A DNA stretch of 64,000 nucleotides from Bacteroidales bacterium UBA6377 (GCA_002438805.1 DJQV01000018.1:1-64000), one strand, 5' to 3'; positions 33,251 through 43,070 are shown, counted from the stretch's first letter. Program-made: numbers and translations. The notes: generated by a model not told the origin, from the sequence alone.

Positions 33251-33324
33251 CGAATTATTTCGGAGATAATGGTTCAAAACCGTCGAAAAATGTTACAATC
33301 GGTCAGTAAAAGTGCCGTTAAAGA

Positions 33325-33364
33325 CAAAAAAAGACCAGCCCGCATTTTCAGCGGACCGGTCTTT
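33325..33364 (-). terminator. Terminator after the trigger-factor gene
   Basis: On the minus strand AAAGACC (33358-33364 complement) pairs with GGTCTTT (33330-33336 complement) with an inner CCGC/GCGG pairing and a T-run of seven beyond. It closes the gyrB-containing gene array. Confidence 0.82.
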
Positions 33365-33381
33365 AATGTTATGCAGGACGA

Positions 33382-34374
33382 CTATTTCAGCTCACGGAAT
33401 TTCGCTGAAGTGATCTTTGTCGGCTTCAGAGTCATGCTCTCCTTGAGCTTCTCAATCACTTTGCGGTCCTCCACCTGCTCGGCAAGGTGCTCAACCTGCT
33501 TACGGTCGTGGAGCACATTGACAACCGCCTCGTCAACCATCTCCTTCGGCACATTGCCGATGCCGTACATGGCATACTGATAAGTGACATAAGCCTCGGC
33601 TGCCTCACGGATATCAGCCTCCTCGACCTTCAGCTTGAACTTTTTCATGAGGAAGCCGCGGACAAGCTGCCACTTGAAGTCCTCGGCAAATCCCGGGAAC
33701 TCCTTCTCGACATCCTCCTGAGTGACTTTGCCGCCATTGGCAGCCACAAGCCAGCGCTTGAGGAAAGCCTCAGGGAGAGTCAAACCAGCCTTCTGCACGT
33801 AATAGTCGCGGATGTCCTTGTTGAGCCTCCACTCGGCCTCGTTCTTGAACTGGTTCTCAAGGCGTTCGCTGACTTCTTTCTCGATGTCCTCATCGCTCTT
33901 CTCCTCTTTTTTCTCCTCATAGTATTTCTTGAGGCTCTCAGCCATGGAAGTCCTGTCCTTGTCAGCTATGGTGACATTGTACGAAGGCACGGTGTCGGAC
34001 TTCTCAACCTCGAAGTCAACCTTCGGAGAGAGGGCCGCATCAAAGATGAAGGTGAAGTCGTTGCCGGCCTTCCATTCGAGCTCAGGCTGCTTCTCCGAGT
34101 TGAGAGGCTCGCCGAGGAGGTTGAGATCATTCTCCTTTATATGCTCGTCAAGAGCCTTGGAAATCACCTGGTTGACAGCCTCCACAAGGCACTGCTCCCC
34201 ATACACGCGCTGTATCATGGAGGCGGGCACCATGCCCTTGCGGAAGCCTTTGAAATCAGCCTTGCGCCTGCACTCGGCAAGCTTCTTCCTTAAAATTTCA
34301 GCATAATCGGAAGCCTCTATCTCGACTGTGAGTTCAAGATTGAGGTCATCAATGTTGTTCTGTAATACTTTCAT
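33382..34374 (-). CDS. tig: Trigger factor lacking the PPIase domain
   Basis: A 330-residue ribosome-associated chaperone. Residues 1-140 are the ribosome-binding domain, with the signature loop read as GFRKGMVP (usual GFRxGKxP). The sequence then goes directly from DKDRTSMAESLKKYYEEKKE to the C-terminal substrate-binding arms (EWRLNKDIRDYYVQKAGLTL), so the FKBP-type prolyl isomerase domain of about 100 residues found in ordinary trigger factors, including Bacteroides ones of about 450 residues, is missing. A highly charged linker (EEKKEEKSDEDIEKEVSE) takes its place. The reading frame is intact and sits 2 bp after the PgpH-like gene. Chaperone function should remain; isomerase activity should not. 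Confidence 0.88.
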   Translation of the reverse strand: MKVLQNNIDDLNLELTVEIEASDYAEILRKKLAECRRKADFKGFRKGMVPASMIQRVYGEQCLVEAVNQVISKALDEHIKENDLNLLGEPLNSEKQPELEWKAGNDFTFIFDAALSPKVDFEVEKSDTVPSYNVTIADKDRTSMAESLKKYYEEKKEEKSDEDIEKEVSERLENQFKNEAEWRLNKDIRDYYVQKAGLTLPEAFLKRWLVAANGGKVTQEDVEKEFPGFAEDFKWQLVRGFLMKKFKLKVEEADIREAAEAYVTYQYAMYGIGNVPKEMVDEAVVNVLHDRKQVEHLAEQVEDRKVIEKLKESMTLKPTKITSAKFRELK

Positions 34375-34376
34375 AT

Positions 34377-36407
34377 CTATTTTTTGTTCGATTTATTCTT
34401 TGGATATGCTATTCTCTCGTGGTTGAGCTGGGCAAGATACTGCTTGAGAGTCTCCTTGACCGTATTGAGTTCGCTTATGGTTATGTCAGCATTGTCAAAC
34501 TGCCCCTCCTCCATCTTGCCTGCCACGATGCTCTCCACGAAATCGGAATATGCCTTGGCAGTATTTTCTTTGACAGTCCGGGAGGCTGCCTCGACGCTGT
34601 CGCAGAGCATGAGGACTATCTGAGCCTTTGTCACAGGCTTGTGACCGTTGTAGCGGAACTCCTCGATGAGTGCCGGATCTCCCCCTTCCTTGAGAAACTT
34701 GTTGTAGAAATACCTGACGACCGTGGTGCCGTGATGGCTGGCGATAAAATCGATGATGACCTGCGGCATGTGGTGTTTCTGGGCTATCTCGATACCGTCG
34801 TCGACATGGCGCTTGATGTCATGCGCGCTCTGGAGCGGGGTGAGCCCGCTGTGGTACTTGTGCTCGTCGTCTTTGTTGAGCAGGGATTCGTTCTCAATGA
34901 AACAGAGCGGATTGTTGATCTTGCCTATATCATGGTACAGCGCACCGGCCCGGATGAGATCAGGGTTGATGTTTACGGTCCTGGCCACGGCGTCCGCCAT
35001 GTTCATCACCTGCAGGGAATGCTGGAAAGTCCCCGGAGCCTTCTGCTCAAGGGTGCGGATCAGAGGGTTGGATGTATCGCAAAGCTCTGTAAGCCTGGAG
35101 TTTGAGACAAGATTGAATATGCGTTCAAAAAGGTAGACGAGCGGATACCCCGCCACAGTGAGAAGCGATCCGGCAAAAAGGGCGATGAGCACACCCCACA
35201 CACTGCCTGAAACGACATCCGCAGCACGGAAGCCAAGGTAAACGCAGGCGAGGATGGCAAAGGTGATCACAGCAGCGACAAACTGCTTCCATCCCCTCTG
35301 GAAACGCCTGAATATCAATATCATCACAAGTCCGGCAAGGACATACATCACAAACATCACCGCCCCGCGCGAAGATGCGAACAGCAGCGGCATCATCGAT
35401 GCGACATACACCGGAGCTATCTCCCTCGGCTCCATGAAAGCCTGAAGCATCAGGGCAGCCAGTGTGAACGGCACGAAATAGAGCACTGATGCTCCGGCCC
35501 TGCCAAGAAGAAGCGCAGACAGGGCGGCCATGAGGTATACCACAAGTATATAAGGATACCTGCTGTCGGCAAACACCGCAGGGCAGCTGAAGAATATTGC
35601 AAGATACAGCATCAGGACAAGAGCGGCTGCTGTCAGGAAATTGCCCAGGAGCATCAGCACCGGCGAACCTGTATAGCCCACGTTTGCCTCGAACTCCCTC
35701 TTATAAGAATCCAGCATCTGGGCTATCTCCTGAGTGACGATTTCTCCTTTGGAGACAATCACCTGACCGGCTGAGATATAGCCTGACGTCGGGGATATGA
35801 TGCGGTCGGCGTCTTCGTTGACAAGTTCAGTGGTCTGCGCATCATAAATGACATTCGGTACGATGATGTCATATACCCCGGCCGCCCTGAACAGGGAGTC
35901 GAGGTTGACATCGGAAGCGGCCCCCAAATCGGCAAGGAGCTTGGCCTTCGCGTCCGACTTGAGATACACCTCGGAAGAAGGAACCTTATAAGCCCGCTTG
36001 TCCCTCTGAAGATATATCACATCCGCAAACGGCACTCCTTCCTTTTCCCGCTCTTCCGCATCCGCTATCACACCCCTGTCATATATGGTGCGTATTTCTG
36101 AAGCCACAGCACTGCGCAGAGTCCCCAGATCCAGAGCTTCCGCAGAACTTATGTTCTTGTTGGCTATCTCTTCTGAGTACTTGTAATACGGGATGACTTC
36201 AACCGACGCCGACTCACGCTCCACACGCATCTGGTCGGCGGTCTTGTAGATCGGGAAATCAAATTCGGCAAACAGCGTCTCATACTTCCACTCCTGTCCC
36301 CTGCGGTAGTCGTAGGGGAACTTGGAACTGCGCGGCAGCGAGGCGAACACTGCAGCGAAGACCAGCAGAAGAGGCAGGACGATCTTGAGACGCGGGATAT
36401 TCTTCAT
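34377..36407 (-). CDS. PgpH-type membrane HD phosphohydrolase, probable c-di-AMP phosphodiesterase
   Basis: A 676-residue protein with the 7TM-HD architecture: N-terminal transmembrane helix, extracytoplasmic 7TMR-HDED domain (about 45-270), seven transmembrane helices (about 285-470) and a cytosolic HD domain with GALYHDIGKINNP near residue 490, the HH dyad in KYHSGLTPLQSAHD and IIDFIASHHGT. PgpH enzymes hydrolyse the second messenger c-di-AMP, which controls potassium and turgor. It lies 9 bp after gyrB and 2 bp before the trigger-factor gene. A TrkH potassium transporter occurs elsewhere in the window, which would be a natural output of the same signal. Confidence 0.9.
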   Translation of the reverse strand: MKNIPRLKIVLPLLLVFAAVFASLPRSSKFPYDYRRGQEWKYETLFAEFDFPIYKTADQMRVERESASVEVIPYYKYSEEIANKNISSAEALDLGTLRSAVASEIRTIYDRGVIADAEEREKEGVPFADVIYLQRDKRAYKVPSSEVYLKSDAKAKLLADLGAASDVNLDSLFRAAGVYDIIVPNVIYDAQTTELVNEDADRIISPTSGYISAGQVIVSKGEIVTQEIAQMLDSYKREFEANVGYTGSPVLMLLGNFLTAAALVLMLYLAIFFSCPAVFADSRYPYILVVYLMAALSALLLGRAGASVLYFVPFTLAALMLQAFMEPREIAPVYVASMMPLLFASSRGAVMFVMYVLAGLVMILIFRRFQRGWKQFVAAVITFAILACVYLGFRAADVVSGSVWGVLIALFAGSLLTVAGYPLVYLFERIFNLVSNSRLTELCDTSNPLIRTLEQKAPGTFQHSLQVMNMADAVARTVNINPDLIRAGALYHDIGKINNPLCFIENESLLNKDDEHKYHSGLTPLQSAHDIKRHVDDGIEIAQKHHMPQVIIDFIASHHGTTVVRYFYNKFLKEGGDPALIEEFRYNGHKPVTKAQIVLMLCDSVEAASRTVKENTAKAYSDFVESIVAGKMEEGQFDNADITISELNTVKETLKQYLAQLNHERIAYPKNKSNKK

Positions 36408-36416
36408 CGGGCCGGG

Positions 36417-38429
36417 CTATGCATCGATGTTGGCGTAGTGGGCGTTCTCCTCGATGAACTGGCGGCGGGGCGGAACATCATCACCCATCAGCATCGAGAA
36501 CGTGCGCTCTGCCGCGGCCGCGTTGTCGATGGTGATCTTGCGCAGGCGGCGGCGTGAAGGATCCATGGTGGTGTCCCAGAGCTGCTGCTCGGACATCTCT
36601 CCGAGACCTTTATAACGCTGCACAGTATAACCTTTGTCGGATCCCTTTCCGAGAGCCATGGCAGCCTCCTCCCGCTGGGCCTCGGTCCAGCAGTAGATCT
36701 CCTCCTTGCCTTTCTTCACGAGGTAAAGAGGCGGAGTTGCAAGGTATACGTATCCGTTCTTGATGAGATCGAACATGTAGCGGAAAAAGAATGTGAGGAT
36801 GAGACAGGCGATGTGCGAACCGTCGACATCGGCATCGGTCATGATCACTATCTTGTGGTAGCGGAGTTTGCTCAAATCCATGTGCTTCTCGCCGTTCTCG
36901 TCCTCCTGGGCCACTGTGACGCCCAGGGCCGTGTAGATGTTGCGTATCTCTTCGGAGTCGAAAGCCCTGTCTCCGGAAGCCTTCTCGACATTGAGGATCT
37001 TGCCCCGGAGCGGGAGTATGGCCTGCGTGTCGCGGTTGCGTCCCTGCTTGGCGGTTCCGCCCGCGGAGTCTCCCTCGACAAGGAAGAGCTCGCACTTCTC
37101 AGGGTCACGGTTGGCACAGTCGGCAAGTTTGCCAGGCATGCCACCACCGGTCATGAAACTCTTGCGCTGAACCATCTCGCGGGCCTTGCGGGCCGCAGCA
37201 CGGGCAGTGGCTGCAAGGACTATCTTTTCGATGATGAGTTTTGCCTCCTTCGGATGTTCCTCAAGATATGCCTCCATGGCTGAAGATGTCGCCTGTGAGA
37301 CTGCCGAAGTGACCTCCGGGTTGCCCAGCTTCGTCTTAGTCTGGCCTTCAAACTGCGGCTCCGCCACCTTGACCGAGATGACTGCCGTCAGACCCTCGCG
37401 GAAATCTTCAGGTGAGAGCTCGCCCTTGAACTTGTCAAGCAACTTGTTCTTCTCGGCGTACTGCTTGAGCGAGCGGCTGAGTCCCATCTTGAAACCCTGG
37501 AGGTGGGTACCGCCCTCTATGGTGTTGATATTGTTGACATAAGAATAAATCTTCTCCGAGAAGCCGTTGTTGTACTGGAGAGCTATGTCAATCGGGATGA
37601 TCTTGTCGGAATTGACACAGATCGGATCCGGGATGAGAGTCTGCGCACCGGCATCAAGATATTCGATAAACTCGCTCAAGCCCTTGGTGGAGTAGAAGAC
37701 TTCGGAGCGGAAGACCTTGCGTCCTGTGGCCTTGGACTCCCCTGTGACAGGGTCCATGACAAACTCGTCCACCTCCTCGCGCTTGTCTGTGAGGGTGATG
37801 CGTATGCCCTTGTTGAGGAAAGACAGTTCGCGCAGACGTGCGGCCAGTGTCTCGTACTTGTAGACCGTGGTCTGGGTGAAAATCTCCGCGTCAGGATGGA
37901 AGGTGATGATGGTCCCGGTGTCTTCACAGGCCCCCACGACCTCCACCGGCCCGAGCGGCTTGCCCTTGGAGTAATTCTGCCTGAAAATCTTCCCCTCGCG
38001 GTGCACCTCAGCTATAAGGCTGTCGGACAGGGCGTTGACGCAGGACACACCCACCCCGTGAAGGCCTCCTGAAACCTTGTAGCTGGACTTGTTGAACTTG
38101 CCTCCGGCGTGCAGAACCGTCAGGACGACCTCAAGCGCGGAGCGGTGCTCCTTCTCGTGCATGCCCGTAGGGATGCCTCGGCCGTTGTCGGCCACGCGGA
38201 TGGAGTTGTCCGGGAGGATCTGTACGTCCACCGTGTCGCAGAAGCCCGCCATGGCTTCATCGATACAGTTGTCAACCACCTCATAGACAAGGTGATGCAA
38301 GCCCCTCTCAGAGACATCGCCAATATACATTGACGGACGTTTGCGGACCGCTTCCAGTCCCTCAAGCACTTGTATACTGTTGGCGGAATACTGCTCCTCC
38401 GCCTGCTTCATATCTTCTTTATCTACCAT
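36417..38429 (-). CDS. gyrB: DNA gyrase subunit B
   Basis: A 670-residue type II topoisomerase subunit. The GHKL ATPase domain shows the RPSMYIGDV, DNCIDEAMAGF and GGLHGVGVSCVNALS motifs (residues about 30-130); the transducer domain follows, and the TOPRIM domain carries EGDSAGGTAKQGR and DADVDGSHI. The C-terminal PQRYKGLGEM-type motif is YTVQRYKGLGEM. It introduces negative supercoils with GyrA, which is not in the window. ParE is the main alternative; length, position of EGDSAGG and Bacteroidetes context favour GyrB. A -7 box at 38453-38460 indicates a promoter in addition to read-through from the upstream barrel gene. Confidence 0.93.
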   Translation of the reverse strand: MVDKEDMKQAEEQYSANSIQVLEGLEAVRKRPSMYIGDVSERGLHHLVYEVVDNCIDEAMAGFCDTVDVQILPDNSIRVADNGRGIPTGMHEKEHRSALEVVLTVLHAGGKFNKSSYKVSGGLHGVGVSCVNALSDSLIAEVHREGKIFRQNYSKGKPLGPVEVVGACEDTGTIITFHPDAEIFTQTTVYKYETLAARLRELSFLNKGIRITLTDKREEVDEFVMDPVTGESKATGRKVFRSEVFYSTKGLSEFIEYLDAGAQTLIPDPICVNSDKIIPIDIALQYNNGFSEKIYSYVNNINTIEGGTHLQGFKMGLSRSLKQYAEKNKLLDKFKGELSPEDFREGLTAVISVKVAEPQFEGQTKTKLGNPEVTSAVSQATSSAMEAYLEEHPKEAKLIIEKIVLAATARAAARKAREMVQRKSFMTGGGMPGKLADCANRDPEKCELFLVEGDSAGGTAKQGRNRDTQAILPLRGKILNVEKASGDRAFDSEEIRNIYTALGVTVAQEDENGEKHMDLSKLRYHKIVIMTDADVDGSHIACLILTFFFRYMFDLIKNGYVYLATPPLYLVKKGKEEIYCWTEAQREEAAMALGKGSDKGYTVQRYKGLGEMSEQQLWDTTMDPSRRRLRKITIDNAAAAERTFSMLMGDDVPPRRQFIEENAHYANIDA

Positions 38430-38452
38430 CTCAATACTGTCAAATAATCCTG

Positions 38453-38460
38453 CAAAGATA
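38453..38460 (-). promoter_or_regulatory. -7 box before gyrB
   Basis: TATCTTTG on the minus strand, 24 nt before the gyrB start, in the 42-bp gap after the barrel gene. No TTTG is seen at standard spacing. Confidence 0.5.
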
Positions 38461-38471
38461 CTAATTTTTTA

Positions 38472-40040
38472 CTACAAACTCAGGCTGAGCCCGACTGTGA
38501 GATACGGCCCTTTCTCCACATATCCGGGGTGTCTCTCTATTTTCATACAGGCGAGGTTGCCGGCATGCGCCCAAACACCCAACATGCGGTCGATCCTGTA
38601 TTCCCCGTACAGGCCGAGATCAACATAGCCCCTGATGTCAGGAAGCTCAGATGCCGCCGCGCTGCGGGACGACGCACCCTGCACGGCAAGACCGGCGAAA
38701 ACCCTTTTCATCCAATTATATGTCAGACGCAGCTCACCGCTGAACATGGCCGGTTCATAGACCCCGGCCGGGCTGTCAAACTGAACATCCGAAAAATGCA
38801 GGTCCGCGCCGCTTTTCAGCCTCTCGGACAGCCACAGCATCTTGAGTTCAGCGTATGCCTGACGATAATCGGCGAAACCGAGACCGTATTCAGGAGAGTC
38901 GAGTGGAGAACCGGCACGGAAAGCATACCCGCCCTTGAGGTCATATTGGAACGCCTGTCCTATCCTTCCCTGGAGTCCTCCATAAAAATCTATCTTGTCC
39001 CGGGAGGCATCAGGCCCGGTCTGCCGGAGATAAAAATGGTTGAGGCGCTTCATGTCATAGAGGCTGTTGAGATGACGCCCACCGGTGACTCCCGCACTTA
39101 CCTTCATATCCAGAGGCGATACCTCAAGGGAGGCCCGCACAGCGGGGGCAAGCGTCAGAGAACCCGAACCGGCTGCAAGATAATCCAACTGCACACCGGC
39201 ATCCACATCAGCAGGCCCGAGGACAAAACGTACGTGGGGAGTGATGGCGGCGAAGTTGGCGGGTCTGTCACTGAAACCGACCCTGCCGTCCTTGAGCATC
39301 GATGAAGTGAAGCTGAAGTCGAGCAGGACACTGTAGCGACCGTTGATTACCGGGCCGAAAGAGCCCCCAACCCCGACAAGATGCTCCGCCACACGGCCCG
39401 CGGACATCCTGTCGGCACCATAGCGGTAGCCGGCGCCTATCTTATACAGGAAAGCAGTGCCCTCCCGCTCCGGCGACGAGAGGGACAGGGAGACATTGGC
39501 GGAATTGTATGAAGAATTTTCCACACCATCTCCGGCGAAAATTCCGCCGTAGCCGCCTGTGAATGAAAGTTTTCCTACACGGCTGTGGTAGTGTCCGCTC
39601 ACCCCCGCCTCATTGCTCAGATCATGAAACTCATCCCCGGCATAGCCGTAGCCGTGATTGTGCAGGCTCACGCCCGCCTCCTTCCCCGCCAAAGGCGTGT
39701 AGGTGATGTCCAGCACAGGGTGCAGAGAATAGCCGGCACCTGCCCTTGCATACAGCGTGCGCCCGTCATAAGGGACAGGTTCAGGGGTCAGTTTGATCTC
39801 GTATGGGGTGAAGTCATAGGCTCCCCTGTACGGGGAGTCGAAGACCGAATAGTCGAAATTGTAGTCAAAACGGTAAAGGGAGTCCGGCACACTCTCGGCA
39901 ACATTCTTCTTCTGGAAGTCTGAGAACCGCGTCTCGTACTCGTTGGTCACCTCCACGCTCTGGTCGATGCTCTGCGGAAATGCAGGCAGTGCCAAAAAGA
40001 GGGCTGTGGATACAAATATGAGTTTTTTATTCATAATCAC
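38472..40040 (-). CDS. Outer-membrane beta-barrel protein, TonB-receptor-barrel-like without plug
   Basis: A 522-residue exported protein (signal MIMNKKLIFVSTALFLALPA, then FPQS). After about 90 residues the sequence alternates aromatic and polar residues in the pattern of antiparallel barrel strands (LYARAGAGYSLHPVLDITYT; FTGGYGGIFAGDG) and ends in a strand terminating VGLSLSL, a typical outer-membrane insertion signal. There is no plug domain or TonB box. The start overlaps the TPR-protein stop by ATGA, so barrel and TPR protein are probably partners, for example in polymer secretion or envelope assembly. Function is not known. Confidence 0.78.
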   Translation of the reverse strand: MIMNKKLIFVSTALFLALPAFPQSIDQSVEVTNEYETRFSDFQKKNVAESVPDSLYRFDYNFDYSVFDSPYRGAYDFTPYEIKLTPEPVPYDGRTLYARAGAGYSLHPVLDITYTPLAGKEAGVSLHNHGYGYAGDEFHDLSNEAGVSGHYHSRVGKLSFTGGYGGIFAGDGVENSSYNSANVSLSLSSPEREGTAFLYKIGAGYRYGADRMSAGRVAEHLVGVGGSFGPVINGRYSVLLDFSFTSSMLKDGRVGFSDRPANFAAITPHVRFVLGPADVDAGVQLDYLAAGSGSLTLAPAVRASLEVSPLDMKVSAGVTGGRHLNSLYDMKRLNHFYLRQTGPDASRDKIDFYGGLQGRIGQAFQYDLKGGYAFRAGSPLDSPEYGLGFADYRQAYAELKMLWLSERLKSGADLHFSDVQFDSPAGVYEPAMFSGELRLTYNWMKRVFAGLAVQGASSRSAAASELPDIRGYVDLGLYGEYRIDRMLGVWAHAGNLACMKIERHPGYVEKGPYLTVGLSLSL

Positions 40041-43018
40041 TTGTTCATAAGGTCAGCAAGACGTGCAAGGCGCTTGGTCACATTGTCTTCAACATCATCG
40101 TGCCCGTCGGAAGGCTCGTAACCGTCACGTATGCTCTCATAAGTGGCTTTGGCCTGCTCATAGCGGCCGCGCTCCACGAAAGAGTCCCCGAGCACCAGAT
40201 ATGCCTTGGCAAGCCAATAAGACTGGGATCCCGCAGTCTGGGAGAAGCTATAGACCTCAGCCTCCACCTTGTCGAAGTTGCCGGTGTCATAGAGATTCTG
40301 TATTGTCATATAGCGTCCCTCAGCCCCCTCCGGAGTGGAAGGATTGGCACCGAGGGAAGCAAAAAGCTTCATCGCCTCGTCCCTGCGGGACATTGCAAGG
40401 CATGATTTGGCTTTTATATATTCGGCCTCGCGGCTGAGGGCCGAGCCTGCGGAGGAATTCGAGATTACGGCGTCCGATGCCGTTATGGCCGAGTCGTAGT
40501 CCTTGCTCCTATAGGCGGAGCGCATCATGCCCAGGCGGGCCTCGGCACGGTTGTCATCCATCCTGGTGGATACAAGGAGGGCCGAATAGCCCTTGTAGGC
40601 GTCCTGGTAACGCTCAAGCTCATACGAGAGTTGTGCGTATCGGAGCATCGACATCTCCGCGAAGGAGTAGTCTGAGGCTGAGACCATGGCCTTGGAATAA
40701 TGGTCGCACGCCTTCTCCTTCTCGCCGATGGCACGGTAGCACTCGGCCAGATAGAACTCCGCCTTGAGCATGTCGGTGCTCTGCGGGTAGGTCTGCATGA
40801 ACTTATCTAGCGAGCTGATGGCCTCGGCATAGCTGCCGGCGAGGTACATCTGCTCCGCGGTGTTGAAGTACATCTTCTCCTTCTCGGCATCGGACTTGGC
40901 GGCGTTGAGGGAATTGGCCTCCACATATTCCAAGAACTTGTCAGGCCTTTTCATCTTGCGGTATATGGACTCTATGGCAAGCATCGACTCCTCCGCATAT
41001 TCGCTCTGCGGAAGGTCGGAGACGACCTGCTTGTAGCACTCAAGGGACTTCTCGTACCGGGCCATGTTGCGGTAGACCATGCCCATGCCGATAAGGGCCT
41101 TTGCCGAGCTGATCTTGTCCGGGACAGTGTCCTTGAGGCGGGTGAAGGTCCGGATGGCGTCGTTGTTGTTCTTCAGATCCATCTGGGCCTTTCCGAGCTC
41201 GTATAAGGCTTCGGCATACATCGGGGCTGACGGGGAGGCGTCTTCCACGTGGAGAAGGGTCGAGACCTTGCGCTTCCTGTCACCTGACAGGCCGTAGGAT
41301 ATGGCCTGCTGGTAGTAGGGGTAGATGTTGTCCGGGGTGAAGTACTCGGAAATCACTTTCTGATATGATGAGACGGCGGCCTTGTAGTCATGGCGTCCGA
41401 AATCGCAGTCGGCCCTCCTCACCATGGCGTCCTCCCGGTAGAGAGGGTCTCCATCGGCGATGCAGATGTCAAACCACCTCGCGGCCCCGTCATAGTCGCG
41501 CTGCTTGAAGCAGCTATAGGCCACATTATAAGCGAGGGACGCCCCTTCCCGGCTTCCGTCCAGCGCATCAGCGTTGTAGAGTTCCGTGAACGTGCGCTCC
41601 GCGGTGGCGTAATCCCCGGAACGGTAGCTCGCCTCGGCCAGCCAATAACGTGAAAACTGGTTGAGCCTGTCAGTCTTGGGGAGATAATAGGCTGTGGCGC
41701 GGAAATACGGGACCGCATCCCTATATGATCCGCCCGCGAAAAGCTGCTCTCCGCGCAGGAAGTTGGCCTTGGTGTAGTTGTTCTGCATGTCGGGAGTGAG
41801 GTCATCTATGTTGTCGTAGGCTTCCACCGCCCCGGCGTAATCCCTGTCATACAAGGCGGCAAGGGCCATATAGCTGTAGATGGCGTTGCCACGCTTGCGG
41901 GTGGACCAGCGCTTGATGTACCTTGAGAACCCGCGGGTGTCCTTGTTGAGATCCAGAGCGAGCTTGGCATAGTTGAAGGCGGCATCCTCCGTGATCTCAG
42001 GGTCGAAATCGACATTGGAGGCGTCAAGGAACGCCGCCATGGCCGCCACCTGGTTGCCGGTGTGCACATAGGCGTTGGCCAGATGATAGTTGGCAAGCTG
42101 CCCGAGGGAGTCGCTGCGGTCGGTCATCTTGCCGTAGTTCTCTATGGCCCCGCGGTAGTCGTGCACGGAATACAGGACCGAACCGGCGTAGAAGTAGTCC
42201 TTGCGGTTCATCTCCTTGTGGGAGAAGGCCTCGTAGTACTCCCGGGCCTTGTCGTTGTCCCCGAGTATGAGGCTGGACTCGGAGATGATCCTGGCAAGCC
42301 TCTCCTTGCGCTCCTGCGGCGCATCAGGGTATATCCTTTCCCCTTCGCGCACGGCGAAGGCGTAGTTCTTCTGGTTGAACTCGCAGTCCACTATATAGAA
42401 CTCGCAGAGCTGCGTGAATCTTGGATCCGGGGAGGCCTTCCAGAACGAAGCCTCCGCCTCTGCGAAACGGCTGTCGTCATAATATATAATACCAGTCAGG
42501 TAGCGCCCTGGAGCGGTGTACTCGGAAAAATCGAGGGCTTCCAGAATCATGAAGAACTGGAGAGCCTCGGCCTGCCTGCCGAGGGAGAACTCGCAGTAGC
42601 CGCACTTGAAGATGTACTCGGAAGTCTGGCGGTCGTCAAGCACAGAAGAATCGACCTTGGAGAACTCGAGCGCGGCTTCTCCGTAGTTGCCCGCATCGAA
42701 GAGCAGGCGCGCGTTCTCGAAACGTATATGCGGGGTGAGCACGGACGAAGGGTATCTGCGGTCGTACTCCGATATCAGCACCTGGTAGCCTACGGTGCGC
42801 ATCTTGACCGCGCACAGGACGGCATACCCGTCGGTCACGGGGTCGGACGGCAAGGACTCGAAGAGGGTCAGAGCCCTGTCATACAGACCGTTGTCATACA
42901 GTTCCACCGCTCTTCTGAAGTCCGGTGAAGAAGACTCAGCTGCCGGCAGCGCACACGGAAGAGCGAGCGCTGCGGCCAGGGAAAACGCAAGTATAGTTTT
43001 AAGTTTCATACCTATCAT
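40037..43018 (-). CDS. Large tetratricopeptide-repeat protein, exported
   Basis: A 993-residue protein with an N-terminal signal (KTILAFSLAAALALPCALPA) and tandem TPR units over nearly its whole length, for example DGAARWFDICIADGDPLYRE, YKAAVSSYQKVISEYFT, NAIYSYMALAALYDRDYAGA and ALYELGKAQMDLKNNNDAIR. TPR arrays form protein-binding superhelices; here it is periplasmic or lipid-face. Met4 (43009) is an alternative start. It is the first gene of the array that runs through the barrel protein, gyrB, PgpH and trigger factor, and a -7 box lies at 43035-43042. The partner is most likely the barrel protein encoded next. Confidence 0.88.
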   Translation of the reverse strand: MIGMKLKTILAFSLAAALALPCALPAAESSSPDFRRAVELYDNGLYDRALTLFESLPSDPVTDGYAVLCAVKMRTVGYQVLISEYDRRYPSSVLTPHIRFENARLLFDAGNYGEAALEFSKVDSSVLDDRQTSEYIFKCGYCEFSLGRQAEALQFFMILEALDFSEYTAPGRYLTGIIYYDDSRFAEAEASFWKASPDPRFTQLCEFYIVDCEFNQKNYAFAVREGERIYPDAPQERKERLARIISESSLILGDNDKAREYYEAFSHKEMNRKDYFYAGSVLYSVHDYRGAIENYGKMTDRSDSLGQLANYHLANAYVHTGNQVAAMAAFLDASNVDFDPEITEDAAFNYAKLALDLNKDTRGFSRYIKRWSTRKRGNAIYSYMALAALYDRDYAGAVEAYDNIDDLTPDMQNNYTKANFLRGEQLFAGGSYRDAVPYFRATAYYLPKTDRLNQFSRYWLAEASYRSGDYATAERTFTELYNADALDGSREGASLAYNVAYSCFKQRDYDGAARWFDICIADGDPLYREDAMVRRADCDFGRHDYKAAVSSYQKVISEYFTPDNIYPYYQQAISYGLSGDRKRKVSTLLHVEDASPSAPMYAEALYELGKAQMDLKNNNDAIRTFTRLKDTVPDKISSAKALIGMGMVYRNMARYEKSLECYKQVVSDLPQSEYAEESMLAIESIYRKMKRPDKFLEYVEANSLNAAKSDAEKEKMYFNTAEQMYLAGSYAEAISSLDKFMQTYPQSTDMLKAEFYLAECYRAIGEKEKACDHYSKAMVSASDYSFAEMSMLRYAQLSYELERYQDAYKGYSALLVSTRMDDNRAEARLGMMRSAYRSKDYDSAITASDAVISNSSAGSALSREAEYIKAKSCLAMSRRDEAMKLFASLGANPSTPEGAEGRYMTIQNLYDTGNFDKVEAEVYSFSQTAGSQSYWLAKAYLVLGDSFVERGRYEQAKATYESIRDGYEPSDGHDDVEDNVTKRLARLADLMNK

Positions 43019-43034
43019 ATAAAGCCCAAGTCTA

Positions 43035-43042
43035 CAAATTTA
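43035..43042 (-). promoter_or_regulatory. -7 box of the TPR-protein/gyrB array
   Basis: TAAATTTG on the minus strand, 17 nt before the TPR-protein ATG at 43018. It is back-to-back with the plus-strand promoter at 43058. Confidence 0.55.
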
Positions 43043-43057
43043 CTCAATTTTTTCGAC

Positions 43058-43065
43058 TATCTTTG
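43058..43065 (+). promoter_or_regulatory. -7 box of ftsE-nth, giving a nearly leaderless transcript
   Basis: TATCTTTG ends 5 nt before the ATG at 43071. Initiation about 7 nt after the -7 box would fall on or next to the start codon. Confidence 0.6.
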
Positions 43066-43070
43066 CGCAC

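Noticed and set aside
36417..38429. ParE (topoisomerase IV subunit B) instead of GyrB
   Set aside because: Length and motif order fit both, but the TOPRIM region and overall sequence read more like Bacteroidetes GyrB; kept as GyrB with reduced certainty.
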